NCBI RefSeq assembly: GCF_014208105.1
Contig: NZ_JACHMQ010000001.1
Coordinates: 806,001-870,000 of the forward strand
DNA from: Actinomadura coerulea
GTDB taxonomy: Bacteria > Actinomycetota > Actinomycetes > Streptosporangiales > Streptosporangiaceae
DNA length: 64,000 bases
Reading direction: 5' to 3'
Part shown: one piece after another, positions 28,028 through 36,235 of the stretch
Position numbering within the stretch: the first letter of the stretch is position 1
How the letters are laid out: every line of letters starts with the position of its first letter
Position numbers and translations under genes: made by a program
The notes under the pieces: generated by a model
Databases searched by the model: none
Seen by the model: the letters and a program-made list of their open reading frames with translations, nothing else
What the model was told of the DNA's origin: nothing

Positions 28028-28726
28028 ATGAGCACGCCCGACGACGGCCCCGTGCCGTCCGCCCCGAAGCAGGACGGATCCGGCCCGGCGGACCCCGGCC
28101 CGGTCCGCCGCGAACGGCTGCTGCTCGCCGCGGCGCTGGAGGAGGCGGGGCCGGAGGCCGCCACCGAGTGCGCCGGCTGGGACGCCCGCGACCTGGCCGC
28201 CCATCTGGTCGTCCGCGAAAGGCGCCCCGACGCCGCCCCCGGCATCCTGCTGCCCCCGCTGGCCTTCTACACCGAGCGGGTGCGGCGGCGGACGGCGCGC
28301 GCCGTTCCGTTCGAACGGCTGGTGGAACGGTTCGCGCAGGGTCCGCCGAAGTTCTCCCCCTACGCCCTTCCGGGAGTCGACAAAAACGCGAACGCCGTCG
28401 AGTTCTTTGTTCACCATGAGGACATCCGGCGTGCGCGTCCCGACTGGGAGCCCCGCGACATCTCGCCGGAACTAGAGGAACTACTCTGGCGACGGATAAA
28501 AATTGCCCGCTTTGTCCTAAGAAAAGTTCAGGTCGAGGTAACCTTCGTCCGCCCCGACGGCCGCGCCGCGCGCGTGTCCGGCGGCGGTCGCGGAGCCGTG
28601 CGCGTGCACGGCCCCGTAGGTGAACTCCTCCTGTGGGCACTGGGCCGCCGGGACGTCGCGAAGGTGCGCCTCACCGGCGCGACGGACGCTGTCAAGACCC
28701 TGACGGAGACCGGTTGGAGTCTTTAA
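28028..28726 (+). CDS. TIGR03085-type actinobacterial protein (DinB/mycothiol-isomerase-like fold)
   Basis: 232 residues. LLLAAALEEAGPEAATECAGWDARDLAAHLVVRERRPDA with its conserved Trp, Asp and His resembles the metal-binding N-terminal domain of mycothiol-dependent enzymes, and EFFVHHEDIRRARPDWEPR supplies further histidines. The C-terminal part is mixed alpha/beta. Function unknown; a mycothiol or metal role is inference. TACCAT sits 6 nt before the ATG (leaderless). Codons at 28470-28535 are unusually AT-rich (CTA, AGA, AAA, TTT) against the rest of the gene. Confidence 0.78.
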   Translation: MSTPDDGPVPSAPKQDGSGPADPGPVRRERLLLAAALEEAGPEAATECAGWDARDLAAHLVVRERRPDAAPGILLPPLAFYTERVRRRTARAVPFERLVERFAQGPPKFSPYALPGVDKNANAVEFFVHHEDIRRARPDWEPRDISPELEELLWRRIKIARFVLRKVQVEVTFVRPDGRAARVSGGGRGAVRVHGPVGELLLWALGRRDVAKVRLTGATDAVKTLTETGWSL

Positions 28727-28753
28727 CGGGCAGGTAACGGCATGGTTCGCCGA

Positions 28754-28795
28754 GAGGAGAAACGCAAGTCTTGCGGCTCCTCCGCTTTACGCGGA
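28754..28795 (+). other. double hairpin between the TIGR03085-type gene and the cold-shock gene
   Basis: GAGGAG (28754-28759) and CGCAA (28763-28767) pair with TTGCG (28771-28775) and CTCCTC (28777-28782) to give a long bulged hairpin. TCCGC (28781-28785) / GCGGA (28791-28795) forms a second. Neither has a T-run. They may end the upstream transcript. Confidence 0.4.
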
Positions 28796-28848
28796 ACCGG
28801 TGATACGGTGGGGCGGTCGGTTGCAGTCGTGGTTCTCGATCGTTCAAG

Positions 28849-28886
28849 ACGCCCGCGAACTGATGGCAGCGGGCGTTTTGGCTTTT
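28849..28886 (+). terminator. terminator-like hairpin in the cold-shock gene leader
   Basis: Perfect 8-bp stem ACGCCCGC / GCGGGCGT with a 12-nt loop, followed by TTTTGGCTTTT. It stands 90 nt ahead of the cold-shock ATG and downstream of a possible -10 (TACGGT, 28804-28809), so it could attenuate transcription into the gene. Confidence 0.55.
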
Positions 28887-28975
28887 CCGGGACCGTACCG
28901 GGAGGCGAGAGCGTTCCGCAGCGACCGCACGGGCCCGCGAGGTGTGGGCCCAGGTTTTGCCGCAAGGAGAAAGAC

Positions 28976-29182
28976 ATGCCCCAGCAGGGCACCGTGAAGT
29001 GGTTCAACGCCGAGAAGGGCTTCGGCTTCATCGCCGTGGACGGCGGCGGGCCGGACGTCTTCGTGCACTACTCGGCCATCCAGAGTTCCGGCTACCGCAG
29101 CCTGGACGAGAACCAGCGCGTCCAGTTCGAGGTGACGCAGGGCAACCGTGGCCCGCAGGCCGACCAGGTCGTCCCCCTGTAA
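28976..29182 (+). CDS. cold-shock domain protein (CspA family)
   Basis: 68-residue single OB-fold that binds single-stranded RNA/DNA and acts as an RNA chaperone. The RNP1 motif [11 protein letters not shown] and RNP2 motif DVFVHYSAI are intact, after [18 protein letters not shown] lies 5 nt ahead of the ATG. It has a leader of roughly 160 nt with a terminator-like hairpin and is followed by a strong intrinsic terminator. Confidence 0.97.
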   Translation: MPQQGTVKWFNAEKGFGFIAVDGGGPDVFVHYSAIQSSGYRSLDENQRVQFEVTQGNRGPQADQVVPL

Positions 29183-29202
29183 CGCCCGCTAGCCGTACGT
29201 GG

Positions 29203-29256
29203 CAGAGCCCGCCCCCCACCGCCAGGGGGAGGCGGGCTCTGTTTAATTGCGTTTTT
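29203..29256 (+). terminator. intrinsic terminator after the cold-shock gene
   Basis: Perfect 11-bp stem CAGAGCCCGCC (29203-29213) / GGCGGGCTCTG (29231-29241) followed by TTTAATTGCGTTTTT. One of the clearest intrinsic terminators in the window. Confidence 0.88.
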
Positions 29257-29773
29257 CTCCTCCTTCGGGCCTGGCGGCCCTCCATCGTCGAGAAACGCGG
29301 GCGATCGCCGGCATCGCTCCGTCTCGCCTTGCGGCTCGCTGCGCGATCAGGTTCTTGCTTCGCTCGAACCTGCCTTTGGACGCGATCGCCATCTCTCAGG
29401 CTGTCGCGTGGTTGCTCCGCCGGTTGAGGTCGCTGCGCCCGCTGCGCGCCGGGGCGCCCTTCGGGCCTGGCGGCCCTGGGGCTCGCGTCCGGTGAGTGGT
29501 GCTGCCTTGCTCGGCGCTCGGTTCTCGCAAGCTCGAACCCGGCTCTGGAGGCTTGCCGTCACCTCCTGGTTTGTGTTGCTGGCTGCGGTGGTCGGTGCCG
29601 CCCTTCGGGCCTGGCGGCCCTAGGGCTAGGCCGTCTTGCGTCGGGCCGCCCCGCATCGGCCCGTGAGCTCGGATTGCCTTTGGGGACCGGTGACCTTCTG
29701 TCTGGGGGTTGCTGCCTTGGTGAGGGTGCGGGGTGGGGGTGGGGGGTTGGGAGGCTGCAATAAACTCGGGGGC
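29257..29773. other. non-coding region with a 20-bp element present three times
   Basis: About 520 bases between the cold-shock terminator and the trp block. Open frames exist on both strands but none has a start signal, regular third-position GC bias or recognisable protein. The element CCTTCGGGCCTGGCGGCCCT occurs exactly at 29262-29281, 29458-29477 and 29602-29621; it contains the hairpin GGGCC-TGGC-GGCCC. The stretch is less GC-rich than its surroundings. This is near where trpE would be expected upstream of the TIGR02234-type gene. Confidence 0.65.
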
Positions 29774-29776
29774 ATG
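29761..29776 (+). promoter_or_regulatory. -10 element for a leaderless small ORF ahead of the trp block
   Basis: TAAACT at 29761-29766, 7 nt before the ATG at 29774. No Shine-Dalgarno lies between them. Confidence 0.5.
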
Positions 29777-29842
29777 TCCGTGGGAACGTCTGGTTTGGTC
29801 GCCTTGATCGCTGCGGTGGTCGACTGGCGGCGCGGCTCATGA
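29774..29842 (+). CDS. 22-codon leaderless ORF with one Trp codon
   Basis: Reads MSVGTSGLVALIAAVVDWRRGS. It begins 7 nt after a -10-like TAAACT and its stop overlaps the ATG of the TIGR02234-type gene (ATGA). The coupling suggests it is translated and passes ribosomes to the next gene. The single Trp near the end (codon 18) could make it a sensing leader peptide, though classic Trp leaders have several Trp codons. A short hydrophobic stretch also makes a small membrane peptide possible. Confidence 0.5.
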   Translation: MSVGTSGLVALIAAVVDWRRGS

Positions 29843-30414
29843 CGCCTGGGCGTGAACGTGGGCTGACGGCGGTGGTGTGCGCCGCGGGGGCAGGGCTCGC
29901 GCTGCTCGCCGCCGGGCGTACCTGGGCCACCGTTCGGGCGCAGGACGCCATCACGCCGTTCACTCAGCAACTGACCGGCGGCGACCTGGGGGGTGCGGCC
30001 GGTGCGCTCGGGTGGGCGGGGCTGGCCGGGCTCGCCGCGCTGCTGGCGACCCGGGGACGGGTCCGTGCGGGTGTCGGGATCCTCATCGCCTTGTTCGGCG
30101 TGGGGATCGCCTACGCGTCCACGGCGAGTGTGCAGCGGTCCAGTGTGCTGGCTGCGGCCGGGGACAAGAGCGCTCTGCTGAGGCTCGGCGGGCATCCGGT
30201 GCTGGACGTCAATCTTTGGTGGCTGGTTTCGGTCACCGGTGGGGTCGTCCTCGCCGTGGGCGGGATCCTCACCGCCGTGCGGGGGTCGCGTTGGCCCGGC
30301 ATGTCGGCGCGCTACGAGCGAAGCGCGCCGCGCAAGGCGGCGGAGGACGATTCGTCCGCCCTGTGGAAGTCGCTCGACCGCGGCGAGGACCCGACCGCGC
30401 ACGAGCGGTCGTGA
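29839..30414 (+). CDS. Trp-biosynthesis-associated membrane protein (TIGR02234 type)
   Basis: 191 residues with about four membrane segments: GLTAVVCAAGAGLALLAAG, GWAGLAGLAALLATRG, VGILIALFGVGIAYAS and WLVSVTGGVVLAVGGILTAVRG. The WLVSVTGGxxL pattern and the position ahead of trpC match the actinobacterial membrane family found beside trpE-trpC. The Trp content here is low compared with family members as I remember them. Its start overlaps the 22-codon ORF and its stop overlaps the response regulator (GTGA). Confidence 0.78.
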   Translation: MTPGRERGLTAVVCAAGAGLALLAAGRTWATVRAQDAITPFTQQLTGGDLGGAAGALGWAGLAGLAALLATRGRVRAGVGILIALFGVGIAYASTASVQRSSVLAAAGDKSALLRLGGHPVLDVNLWWLVSVTGGVVLAVGGILTAVRGSRWPGMSARYERSAPRKAAEDDSSALWKSLDRGEDPTAHERS

Positions 30415-31076
30415 GCGGCGACGGTGGCGGGGTCGTGCTCGTGGTCGAGCACGACCCCGCCGTCGCCGAGCTGGAGCGCCGCTACCTCGCCCGGGAGGGC
30501 TTCGACGTCGAGATCGAGGCCGACCCCGCGCGGGCGCCCGCCGCCGCCCGCCGCCGGCGCCCCGACGCCGTCGTCCTGGACCTGTCCACCTCCGCGCTGC
30601 CCGTCGACCTGTACCGGCGCGTCGCCGACGCCGCCCGGCCCGCGCCCGTCGTCGCCGTCACCGGGCCCCTCGACATGTTGATCGCGCGCGCCCTCGGCGA
30701 CCACCGCGTCGAGCGGCCCTTCGGGCCCCGCGTCCTCGTCGCCGCCGTCGCCGAGGCCCTGCGCGACGGCGGCCCCGCCGAGGCGCCCGGCCCCCTGCGC
30801 GCCGGCCGCGTCGCCCTCGAACCCCGCGACCGGGCGGCCCTCGTCGGCGATCGCCGCGTCGCCCTCACCGTCACCGAGTTCGACCTCCTCGAGTTCCTCA
30901 TGGCCAACCCCGGCCGCGTCTTCACCCGCGAGCAGCTGCTCGACGCCGCGTGGGGGCCGGGCGCCGGCGCCGGAAGCCGCACCGTCGACGTCCACGTCGC
31001 CCAGCTGCGGGCCAAACTCGGCGACGGCAGCCCCATCAGGACTGTGCGCGGCGTCGGCTACGTCCTGGACGCCTAG
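30411..31076 (+). CDS. orphan OmpR-type response regulator
   Basis: 221 residues: receiver domain (1-125) and winged-helix DNA-binding domain (about 130-221; LTVTEFDLLEFLMANPGRVFTREQLLDAAWG, TVDVHVAQLRAKLG, IRTVRGVGYVLDA). The acidic pair and phosphoacceptor Asp 57 (AVVLDLS) are present, but the switch lysine is replaced by Arg (VERPFGP) and the receiver is Arg/Ala-rich. No histidine kinase is nearby. GTG start overlaps the preceding membrane-protein stop. A link to Trp regulation is possible only from position. Confidence 0.85.
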   Translation: MSGDGGGVVLVVEHDPAVAELERRYLAREGFDVEIEADPARAPAAARRRRPDAVVLDLSTSALPVDLYRRVADAARPAPVVAVTGPLDMLIARALGDHRVERPFGPRVLVAAVAEALRDGGPAEAPGPLRAGRVALEPRDRAALVGDRRVALTVTEFDLLEFLMANPGRVFTREQLLDAAWGPGAGAGSRTVDVHVAQLRAKLGDGSPIRTVRGVGYVLDA

Positions 31077-31086
31077 GGTGGACGGC

Positions 31087-31497
31087 GTGACTCGCGCGCG
31101 CTCACAGGCGTTCCTGCCGCACGCGGCGGTGCTGGCCGGGGTCACCGGCGCGGCCCTCGTGATCGCGTTCCGGGCGGACCCCAACGAGCCGGGCCACTAC
31201 CCGGGCTGCCCCTTCCTGGCGCTGACCGGCTTCTACTGCCCCGGGTGCGGGATGACGCGGCTCGTCTACGCGCTCGCGCACGGCCACGTGGGCACCGCGT
31301 TCGGCCTCAACCCGCTGCTGTTCGTCCTGCTTCCGGTCTTCGGATACCTGTACGCACGGTGGACGGTCAGGACCGCGCAGGGGCTGCCCATGAGGTCCGC
31401 CCTGTTCAAGCCCGCCGTCGCGTATTCGTTCGTCGGCCTTCTCATCGTCTACTGGATCGTGCGCAACCTGCCGTTCGCGCACGTGCTCGCGCCCTGA
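31087..31497 (+). CDS. DUF2752 membrane protein
   Basis: 136 residues. Motif FYCPGCGMTRLVYALAHGH defines DUF2752; hydrophobic segments AAVLAGVTGAALVIAF, FGLNPLLFVLLPVFGYLY and AVAYSFVGLLIVYWIV give about three helices. Function unknown; the CPxCG motif suggests metal or redox chemistry. GTG 31087 is chosen over GTG 31078 because TAGGGT (31074-31079), which also contains the upstream stop codon, is 7 nt before it and would be a leaderless promoter. Confidence 0.85.
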   Translation: MTRARSQAFLPHAAVLAGVTGAALVIAFRADPNEPGHYPGCPFLALTGFYCPGCGMTRLVYALAHGHVGTAFGLNPLLFVLLPVFGYLYARWTVRTAQGLPMRSALFKPAVAYSFVGLLIVYWIVRNLPFAHVLAP

Positions 31498-31610
31498 CAC
31501 GCGCGGCCCGGCCGGCGGGGACCCCGCACGGGCCTCCCGGGTGCGGGACGCGTCGGAGGGGGCGGCTACGATCGGTGCACGGAACGACCTGAAATAGGGG
31601 GCCTGCGACC

Positions 31611-32417
31611 TTGAGCGTTTTGGACGAGATCATCGAGGGCGTCCGGGCCGATCTCGCCGACAGGCAGCGCGAGGTCCCGCTCGACGCCCTCAAGGAGCGG
31701 GCAGCGAAGGCCCCGGCCCCCAGGGACGCGCTCGGCGCGCTGCGCGGGCAGGGCGTCTCGGTCATCGCCGAGGTCAAGCGCAGCAGCCCGTCCAAGGGCG
31801 CGCTCGCCGCGATCGCCGACCCCGCCGCGCTCGCCCGCGACTACGAGGCCGGCGGCGCCAAGGTGATCAGCGTGCTGACCGAGCGGCGCCGGTTCGGCGG
31901 CAGCCTCGCCGACCTCGCCGAGGTCCGCGCCAACGTCGACGTCGCCCTCCTGCGCAAGGACTTCATCGTCACCTCCTACCAGCTGTGGGAGGCGCGGGCC
32001 GCGGGCGCCGACATGGCGCTGCTGATCGTCGCCGCGCTGGAGCAGGACGCGCTGGTCTCGCTGGTCGAGCGCGCCGAGTCGATCGGGCTCCTCCCGCTCG
32101 TCGAGGTGCACACCGAGGAGGAGGCGGCCCGCGCGGTCGACGCGGGCGCCAAGGTCATCGGCGTGAATGCCCGCGACCTGCGCACGCTGCAGGTCGACCG
32201 CGGCGTGTTCGCCCGGGTCGCCCCCCTCATCCCCAAGGACGTCGTGAAGGTCGCCGAGTCCGGGGTGCGGGGCCCGCACGACCTGCTCGCCTACGCCTCC
32301 AGCGGCGCCGACGCGGTGCTGGTCGGGGAGAGCCTCGTGATCGGCAAGGACCCCCGGGCCGCGGTCGCCGACCTGGTCGCCGCCGGGGCCCACCCGGCGC
32401 TGCGCCAGAGCGGCTGA
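31611..32417 (+). CDS. trpC: indole-3-glycerol phosphate synthase
   Basis: Beta/alpha-barrel enzyme converting CdRP to indole-3-glycerol phosphate in tryptophan synthesis. 268 residues; catalytic lysine in [13 protein letters not shown], then [52 protein letters not shown] and [12 protein letters not shown]. Start is TTG at 31611, placed by protein alignment, with a weak TAGGGGG about 10 nt upstream. Monofunctional, no TrpF domain fused, consistent with PriA serving that step. Confidence 0.96.
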   Translation: MSVLDEIIEGVRADLADRQREVPLDALKERAAKAPAPRDALGALRGQGVSVIAEVKRSSPSKGALAAIADPAALARDYEAGGAKVISVLTERRRFGGSLADLAEVRANVDVALLRKDFIVTSYQLWEARAAGADMALLIVAALEQDALVSLVERAESIGLLPLVEVHTEEEAARAVDAGAKVIGVNARDLRTLQVDRGVFARVAPLIPKDVVKVAESGVRGPHDLLAYASSGADAVLVGESLVIGKDPRAAVADLVAAGAHPALRQSG

Positions 32418-32438
32418 GACACTCCCGCGACGAGTGGA

Positions 32439-32454
32439 TAGGGTTACGGGCATG
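32439..32454 (+). promoter_or_regulatory. -10 element for leaderless transcription of the trpB leader ORF
   Basis: TAGGGT at 32439-32444, 7 nt before the ATG of a 12-codon ORF. It would start a trpBA transcript independent of trpC. Confidence 0.5.
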
Positions 32455-32490
32455 CAGGTCGAACCGCTCCGGGAGCGATGGCGGGGCTAG
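32452..32490 (+). CDS. 12-codon leaderless leader ORF ahead of trpB
   Basis: Reads MQVEPLRERWRG and then TAG. It starts 7 nt after a -10-like TAGGGT and ends about 55 nt before trpB. A single Trp codon (codon 10 of 12) lies just before the stop. Location and leaderless geometry suggest a regulatory leader peptide; I found no clear terminator between it and trpB, so any control might act on translation. Confidence 0.45.
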   Translation: MQVEPLRERWRG

Positions 32491-32544
32491 TCCAGGACCC
32501 CAGTGACCGGATCAGCTTTCTCCCACGACAGGACGCGTTTTCTC

Positions 32545-33777
32545 ATGACCATGGACACCGCCGCGCGCGGTGCTGGAGCCATGCCCGACGCCACGGGCCA
32601 CTTCGGCCGCTTCGGCGGGCGGTTCGCCCCCGAGGCGCTCATGGCGGCCCTGGACGAGCTCGCCCACGAGTTCGAGACCGCCAAGAACGACCCCGCCTTC
32701 GTCGCCGAGCTCGAGGACCTGCTCGCCGGCTACGCGGGCCGCCCCAGCCTGCTGACCGAGGCCAAGCGCTTCTCCGAGCACGCGGGGGCCCGCGTGCTGC
32801 TCAAGCGCGAGGACCTCAACCACACCGGCTCCCACAAGATCAACAATGTGCTCGGCCAGGCGCTGCTCACCCGGCGGATGGGCAAGTCCCGCGTGATCGC
32901 CGAGACCGGCGCCGGCCAGCACGGCGTCGCCACCGCCACCGCCGCGGCGCTGCTCGGCCTCACCTGCACCGTCTACATGGGCGAGGTCGACACCGAGCGG
33001 CAGGCCCTCAACGTCGCCCGGATGCGGATGCTCGGCGCCGAGGTGGTCCCCGTCCGGACCGGCTCCCGCACCCTCAAGGACGCCTGCAACGAGGCGTTCC
33101 GCGACTGGGTCGCCAGCGTCGAGGACACCCACTACTGCATCGGCTCGGTGATGGGCCCGCACCCGTTCCCGGTGATGGTCCGCGACTTCCAGCGCGTCAT
33201 CGGCGTCGAGGCCAGGCGGCAGTGCGTGGAGATGACCGGCGCCCTCCCGGACGCCGTGGTCGCGTGCGTGGGCGGCGGCTCCAACGCGATCGGCACCTTC
33301 CACGCGTTCGTCGGCGACGAGTCCGTCCGGCTGATCGGGTTCGAGGCGGGCGGCGACGGCGTCGCCAGCGGCAAGCACGCCGCGACCCTCGTCGGCGGCT
33401 CCCTCGGCGTCATCCACGGCATGCGCACCTACCTGCTGCAGGACGACGACGGCCAGACCATGGAGACCCACTCGATCTCCGCCGGGCTCGACTACCCCGG
33501 CGTCGGCCCCGAGCACTCGTGGCTGCACGACACCGGCCGCGCCGAGTACCGCGAGATCACCGACGCCGAGGCGATGGAGGCGTTCGCGCTGCTGTGCCGC
33601 ACCGAGGGCATCATCCCGGCGATCGAGTCCGCGCACGCGCTCGCCGGCGCGCTCAAGGTCGGCAAGGAGCTCGGCCCCGACGCCACGATCGTCGTCTGCC
33701 TGTCCGGGCGGGGCGACAAGGACATGCACACGGCCGCCGCCTTCTTCGGCCTGATGCCCGAGGGAGAGAACGCGTGA
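32545..33777 (+). CDS. trpB: tryptophan synthase beta chain
   Basis: PLP enzyme joining indole and serine to give tryptophan. 410 residues; [19 protein letters not shown] lysine 98 in [37 protein letters not shown], phosphate-binding [10 protein letters not shown] and [14 protein letters not shown] 32545 is favoured; the frame opens earlier (GTG 32503). Stop overlaps trpA in GTGA. A 12-codon leader ORF precedes it. Confidence 0.97.
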   Translation: MTMDTAARGAGAMPDATGHFGRFGGRFAPEALMAALDELAHEFETAKNDPAFVAELEDLLAGYAGRPSLLTEAKRFSEHAGARVLLKREDLNHTGSHKINNVLGQALLTRRMGKSRVIAETGAGQHGVATATAAALLGLTCTVYMGEVDTERQALNVARMRMLGAEVVPVRTGSRTLKDACNEAFRDWVASVEDTHYCIGSVMGPHPFPVMVRDFQRVIGVEARRQCVEMTGALPDAVVACVGGGSNAIGTFHAFVGDESVRLIGFEAGGDGVASGKHAATLVGGSLGVIHGMRTYLLQDDDGQTMETHSISAGLDYPGVGPEHSWLHDTGRAEYREITDAEAMEAFALLCRTEGIIPAIESAHALAGALKVGKELGPDATIVVCLSGRGDKDMHTAAAFFGLMPEGENA

Positions 33778-34586
33778 GCGCCCGGATCGCCTACGACAAG
33801 GCCAAGGCCGAGGGGCGCGCCGCCCTCGTCGGGTACCTGCCCGCCGGGTTCCCCACCTACGAGGGCGCCGTGCAGGCGGCCAGGACGATGGTGGACGCCG
33901 GCTGCGACGTCATCGAGATCGGCCTGCCCTACACCGACCCGATGATGGACGGCCCCACCATCCAGGACGCCGTCCACCGGGCGCTCGCCGGCGGCGTCCG
34001 CGTCGCCGACGTGTTCCGCACGGTCGAGGCCGTCGCCGCCACCGGCGTCCCGGTCCTCGTCATGACGTACTGGAACCCCGTCGACCGCTACGGCGTCGAC
34101 CGGTTCGCCCGCGACCTCGCCTCCGCCGGCGGGTCCGGCCTGATCACGCCCGACCTCACGCCCGAGGAGGGCGGGCCGTGGCTGGAGGCGTCCGACGCCC
34201 ACGGCCTCGACCGGGTGTTCCTCGTCGCGCTCAGCTCCACCGACGAGCGCATCGACACGATCACCCGGGCGTGCCGCGGCTTCGTCTACGCGGCCTCGCT
34301 GATGGGCGTCACCGGCGCCCGCAACGCCCTCGACACCGGCGCCCCGCGCCTGGTCGAGCGGACCCGCGCCGTCCTGGACAAGGCCGGCTCGGCCCTGCCG
34401 GTCGGCCTCGGCCTCGGCGTCGGCACCGGCGCCCAGGCGGCCGAGGTCGCGGGGTTCGCCGACGGCGTGATCGTCGGATCGGCGTTCATCCGCCGCCTGC
34501 TGGACGCCCCCGACCTCGCCTCCGGCCTCGCCGGGGTCCGGGAGCTCACCGAGGAGCTCGCCGCGGGCGTGCGCAGCGGCCGCTGA
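33774..34586 (+). CDS. trpA: tryptophan synthase alpha chain
   Basis: Cleaves indole-3-glycerol phosphate to indole and channels it to TrpB. 270 residues: [14 protein letters not shown], the catalytic Glu in [20 protein letters not shown] and Asp 60-region [39 protein letters not shown] and [13 protein letters not shown] start at 33774 overlaps the trpB stop. A hairpin follows at 34608-34645. Confidence 0.97.
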   Translation: MSARIAYDKAKAEGRAALVGYLPAGFPTYEGAVQAARTMVDAGCDVIEIGLPYTDPMMDGPTIQDAVHRALAGGVRVADVFRTVEAVAATGVPVLVMTYWNPVDRYGVDRFARDLASAGGSGLITPDLTPEEGGPWLEASDAHGLDRVFLVALSSTDERIDTITRACRGFVYAASLMGVTGARNALDTGAPRLVERTRAVLDKAGSALPVGLGLGVGTGAQAAEVAGFADGVIVGSAFIRRLLDAPDLASGLAGVRELTEELAAGVRSGR

Positions 34587-34607
34587 TCATTCCGGACGGC
34601 CCCGGGC

Positions 34608-34645
34608 GTCCGCGCGGGACCGGCGAAACCCGGCTCCGCGCGGAC
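34608..34645 (+). terminator. hairpin after trpA
   Basis: Perfect 10-bp stem GTCCGCGCGG (34608-34617) / CCGCGCGGAC (34636-34645), with a further CCGG/CCGG pairing inside the loop. No strong T-run follows, so termination efficiency is uncertain. Confidence 0.5.
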
Positions 34646-34758
34646 GTTCCGCCAGGTCGCGGGAACTCGCCGCACCCCCGGCCGAGTTGATGGCTTGTGG
34701 GGCCGCCGGCAGCCAATAGGGTGTGGTCGCCGGCACAGGCGGTCCCGGGAGGATCACG

Positions 34759-35250
34759 ATGACGCAAGAGATGACGGTGAAGAGCCGGGCCGGGGCCGCG
34801 AGGCAGCCGCTGCCCCCCGCGTGGCTCCAGATCACGGCGTGGGCGCTGACCCTCGCCGGGTTCGCCATCTCCGTGTACCTCACGATCTCGCACTACGACG
34901 AGGGCGCCCTGGTGTGCTCGGCGTCCCGGACGGTCGACTGCCACGCCGTCACCACCAGCGAGTACTCCACCCTGGCGGGCGTCCCGATGCCCCTGTACGG
35001 CCTCGCGTTCTTCGTGGCGTTCGGCGCGCTGATGACGCCGTGGGCGCTGCGGTCGACCTGGCCTCCGCTGCGCTGGGGGCGGATCGCGTCCGTCGCGGTG
35101 GGCGTGCTGTTCGTGGTCTACCTGGTGACCGTGGAGCTGGCGCTCCTGCACAAGATCTGCCTGTGGTGCACCGGCGTCCACGCCATCACCGTCCTGCTGT
35201 TCCTCCTCGTCCTGGCCGACGAATTCCGGCGGGTCGGCCAGGTCGACTAG
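34759..35250 (+). CDS. vitamin K epoxide reductase family protein (VKOR)
   Basis: 163-residue membrane quinone reductase that reoxidises DsbA-like proteins and so drives disulfide formation outside the membrane. Four helices; the paired loop cysteines (VCSASRTVDCHAVTTSEYSTLAG) and the active-site CLWC in LHKICLWCTGVHAI are present. ATG 34759 has GGGAGGA upstream; TAGGGT at about 34718 may be its -10. The two DsbA-like genes that follow are the likely partners. Confidence 0.95.
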   Translation: MTQEMTVKSRAGAARQPLPPAWLQITAWALTLAGFAISVYLTISHYDEGALVCSASRTVDCHAVTTSEYSTLAGVPMPLYGLAFFVAFGALMTPWALRSTWPPLRWGRIASVAVGVLFVVYLVTVELALLHKICLWCTGVHAITVLLFLLVLADEFRRVGQVD

Positions 35251-35309
35251 TCTCGCCGTCGTAGCGCGCCGCACTGTGCCGGCGCGGGTCCGCACGCTTA
35301 GGAGAACCA

Positions 35310-36086
35310 ATGAGCAAGGCCGCACGAGAGCGGTCCGCGAGGGACCGCCTGGCCGCAGAGCGCAAGCGGCAGGCGGCGCGGGAGAAGCAGCGGCGGCTGC
35401 TCGCCATCGTCCTCGGGTCGGTGGTGGCCGTGGCGGTGATCGTGGTCGCGACCGTCCTCATCGTCGACCAGAAGAACAAGAACGGCCGGGCCGAGGTGCA
35501 CCAGGGCGCGCTCGCCCCCGTCAGCCGCCAGGCCGACGGCTCCATCCTCATGGCGCAGTCCGGGGTGAGCAAGCCGGAGCTGGAGATCTTCGAGGACTTC
35601 CAGTGCCCGATCTGCAAGCAGTTCGAGGCCGCCACCGGCAAGACCGTCCAGCAGCTCGCCCAGCAGGGCAAGGTCAAGGTCGTCTACCGGCCGTTCCACC
35701 TGTTCGGGCAGCAGAAGGACCCCGTCCGGATCAACTCGCTGCGCTCCGCCGAGGCGGCGCTGTGCGTGCCGGCCGGCCAGTGGGTCTCCTACCACGACGC
35801 GCTCTTCAAGTTCCAGCCCCCCGAGGGCGAGAAGGGCTTCTCGCCCGACGACCTCGTCAAGTGGGGCAAGGACGTCGGCGTCACCGACCCGAACTTCGAG
35901 AAGTGCGTGCGCGACGAGCAGAAGAAGTCGACGGTCGACGCGATGACCAAGTACGCCCTCCAGGACCGCGGCGTCCAGGGCACCCCGAGCGTCTTCCTGA
36001 ACGGCAAGCCGCTCGACCAGACGCAGTTCATGAACCCCGCCGCACTGCGCGCCTCGATCGACGCGGCGGCCGCCGCCAGCAAGTGA
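35310..36086 (+). CDS. membrane-anchored DsbA-family thioredoxin, first copy
   Basis: 258 residues: highly basic cytoplasmic N-terminus (residues 1-28), one anchor helix (LLAIVLGSVVAVAVIVVATVLIV), then an extracytoplasmic DsbA-like domain with active site C99-P-I-C102 (FEDFQCPICKQFE) and cis-Pro loop RGVQGTPSVFLNG. Also a third and fourth Cys (ALCVPAG, EKCVRDE). Predicted thiol oxidoreductase fed by the adjacent VKOR. TTAGGAGA is the ribosome-binding site. Confidence 0.94.
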   Translation: MSKAARERSARDRLAAERKRQAAREKQRRLLAIVLGSVVAVAVIVVATVLIVDQKNKNGRAEVHQGALAPVSRQADGSILMAQSGVSKPELEIFEDFQCPICKQFEAATGKTVQQLAQQGKVKVVYRPFHLFGQQKDPVRINSLRSAEAALCVPAGQWVSYHDALFKFQPPEGEKGFSPDDLVKWGKDVGVTDPNFEKCVRDEQKKSTVDAMTKYALQDRGVQGTPSVFLNGKPLDQTQFMNPAALRASIDAAAAASK

Positions 36087-36116
36087 CCGGCCGCGTCCAG
36101 GACGCCTGAACGCCGA

Positions 36117-36161
36117 AGCGCCGCGCCGCCCCCTCCCGGGACGGCGCGGCGCGGCGCTTTT
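36117..36161 (+). terminator. intrinsic terminator between the two DsbA-like genes
   Basis: Stem AGCGCCGCGCC (36117-36127) / GGCGCGGCGCT (36148-36158) followed by TTTT. It separates the VKOR-DsbA unit from the second DsbA-like gene. Confidence 0.75.
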
Positions 36162-36235
36162 CCGCCGCCCGGCGGGGCCGTGCCCGCTACGCTCGTAGAC
36201 GCTCACCAACACGCAGAGTGGCGATCGGGGGATCG

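Noticed and set aside
29242..29660. short ORFs in the repeat-bearing region after the cold-shock gene
   Set aside because: They are on both strands, overlap the repeated 20-mer, and lack start signals or conserved sequence.
32478..34586. 702-codon frame joining trpB and trpA
   Set aside because: Only the last 270 codons are TrpA; the rest is an out-of-frame reading of trpB, so this is not a fusion.
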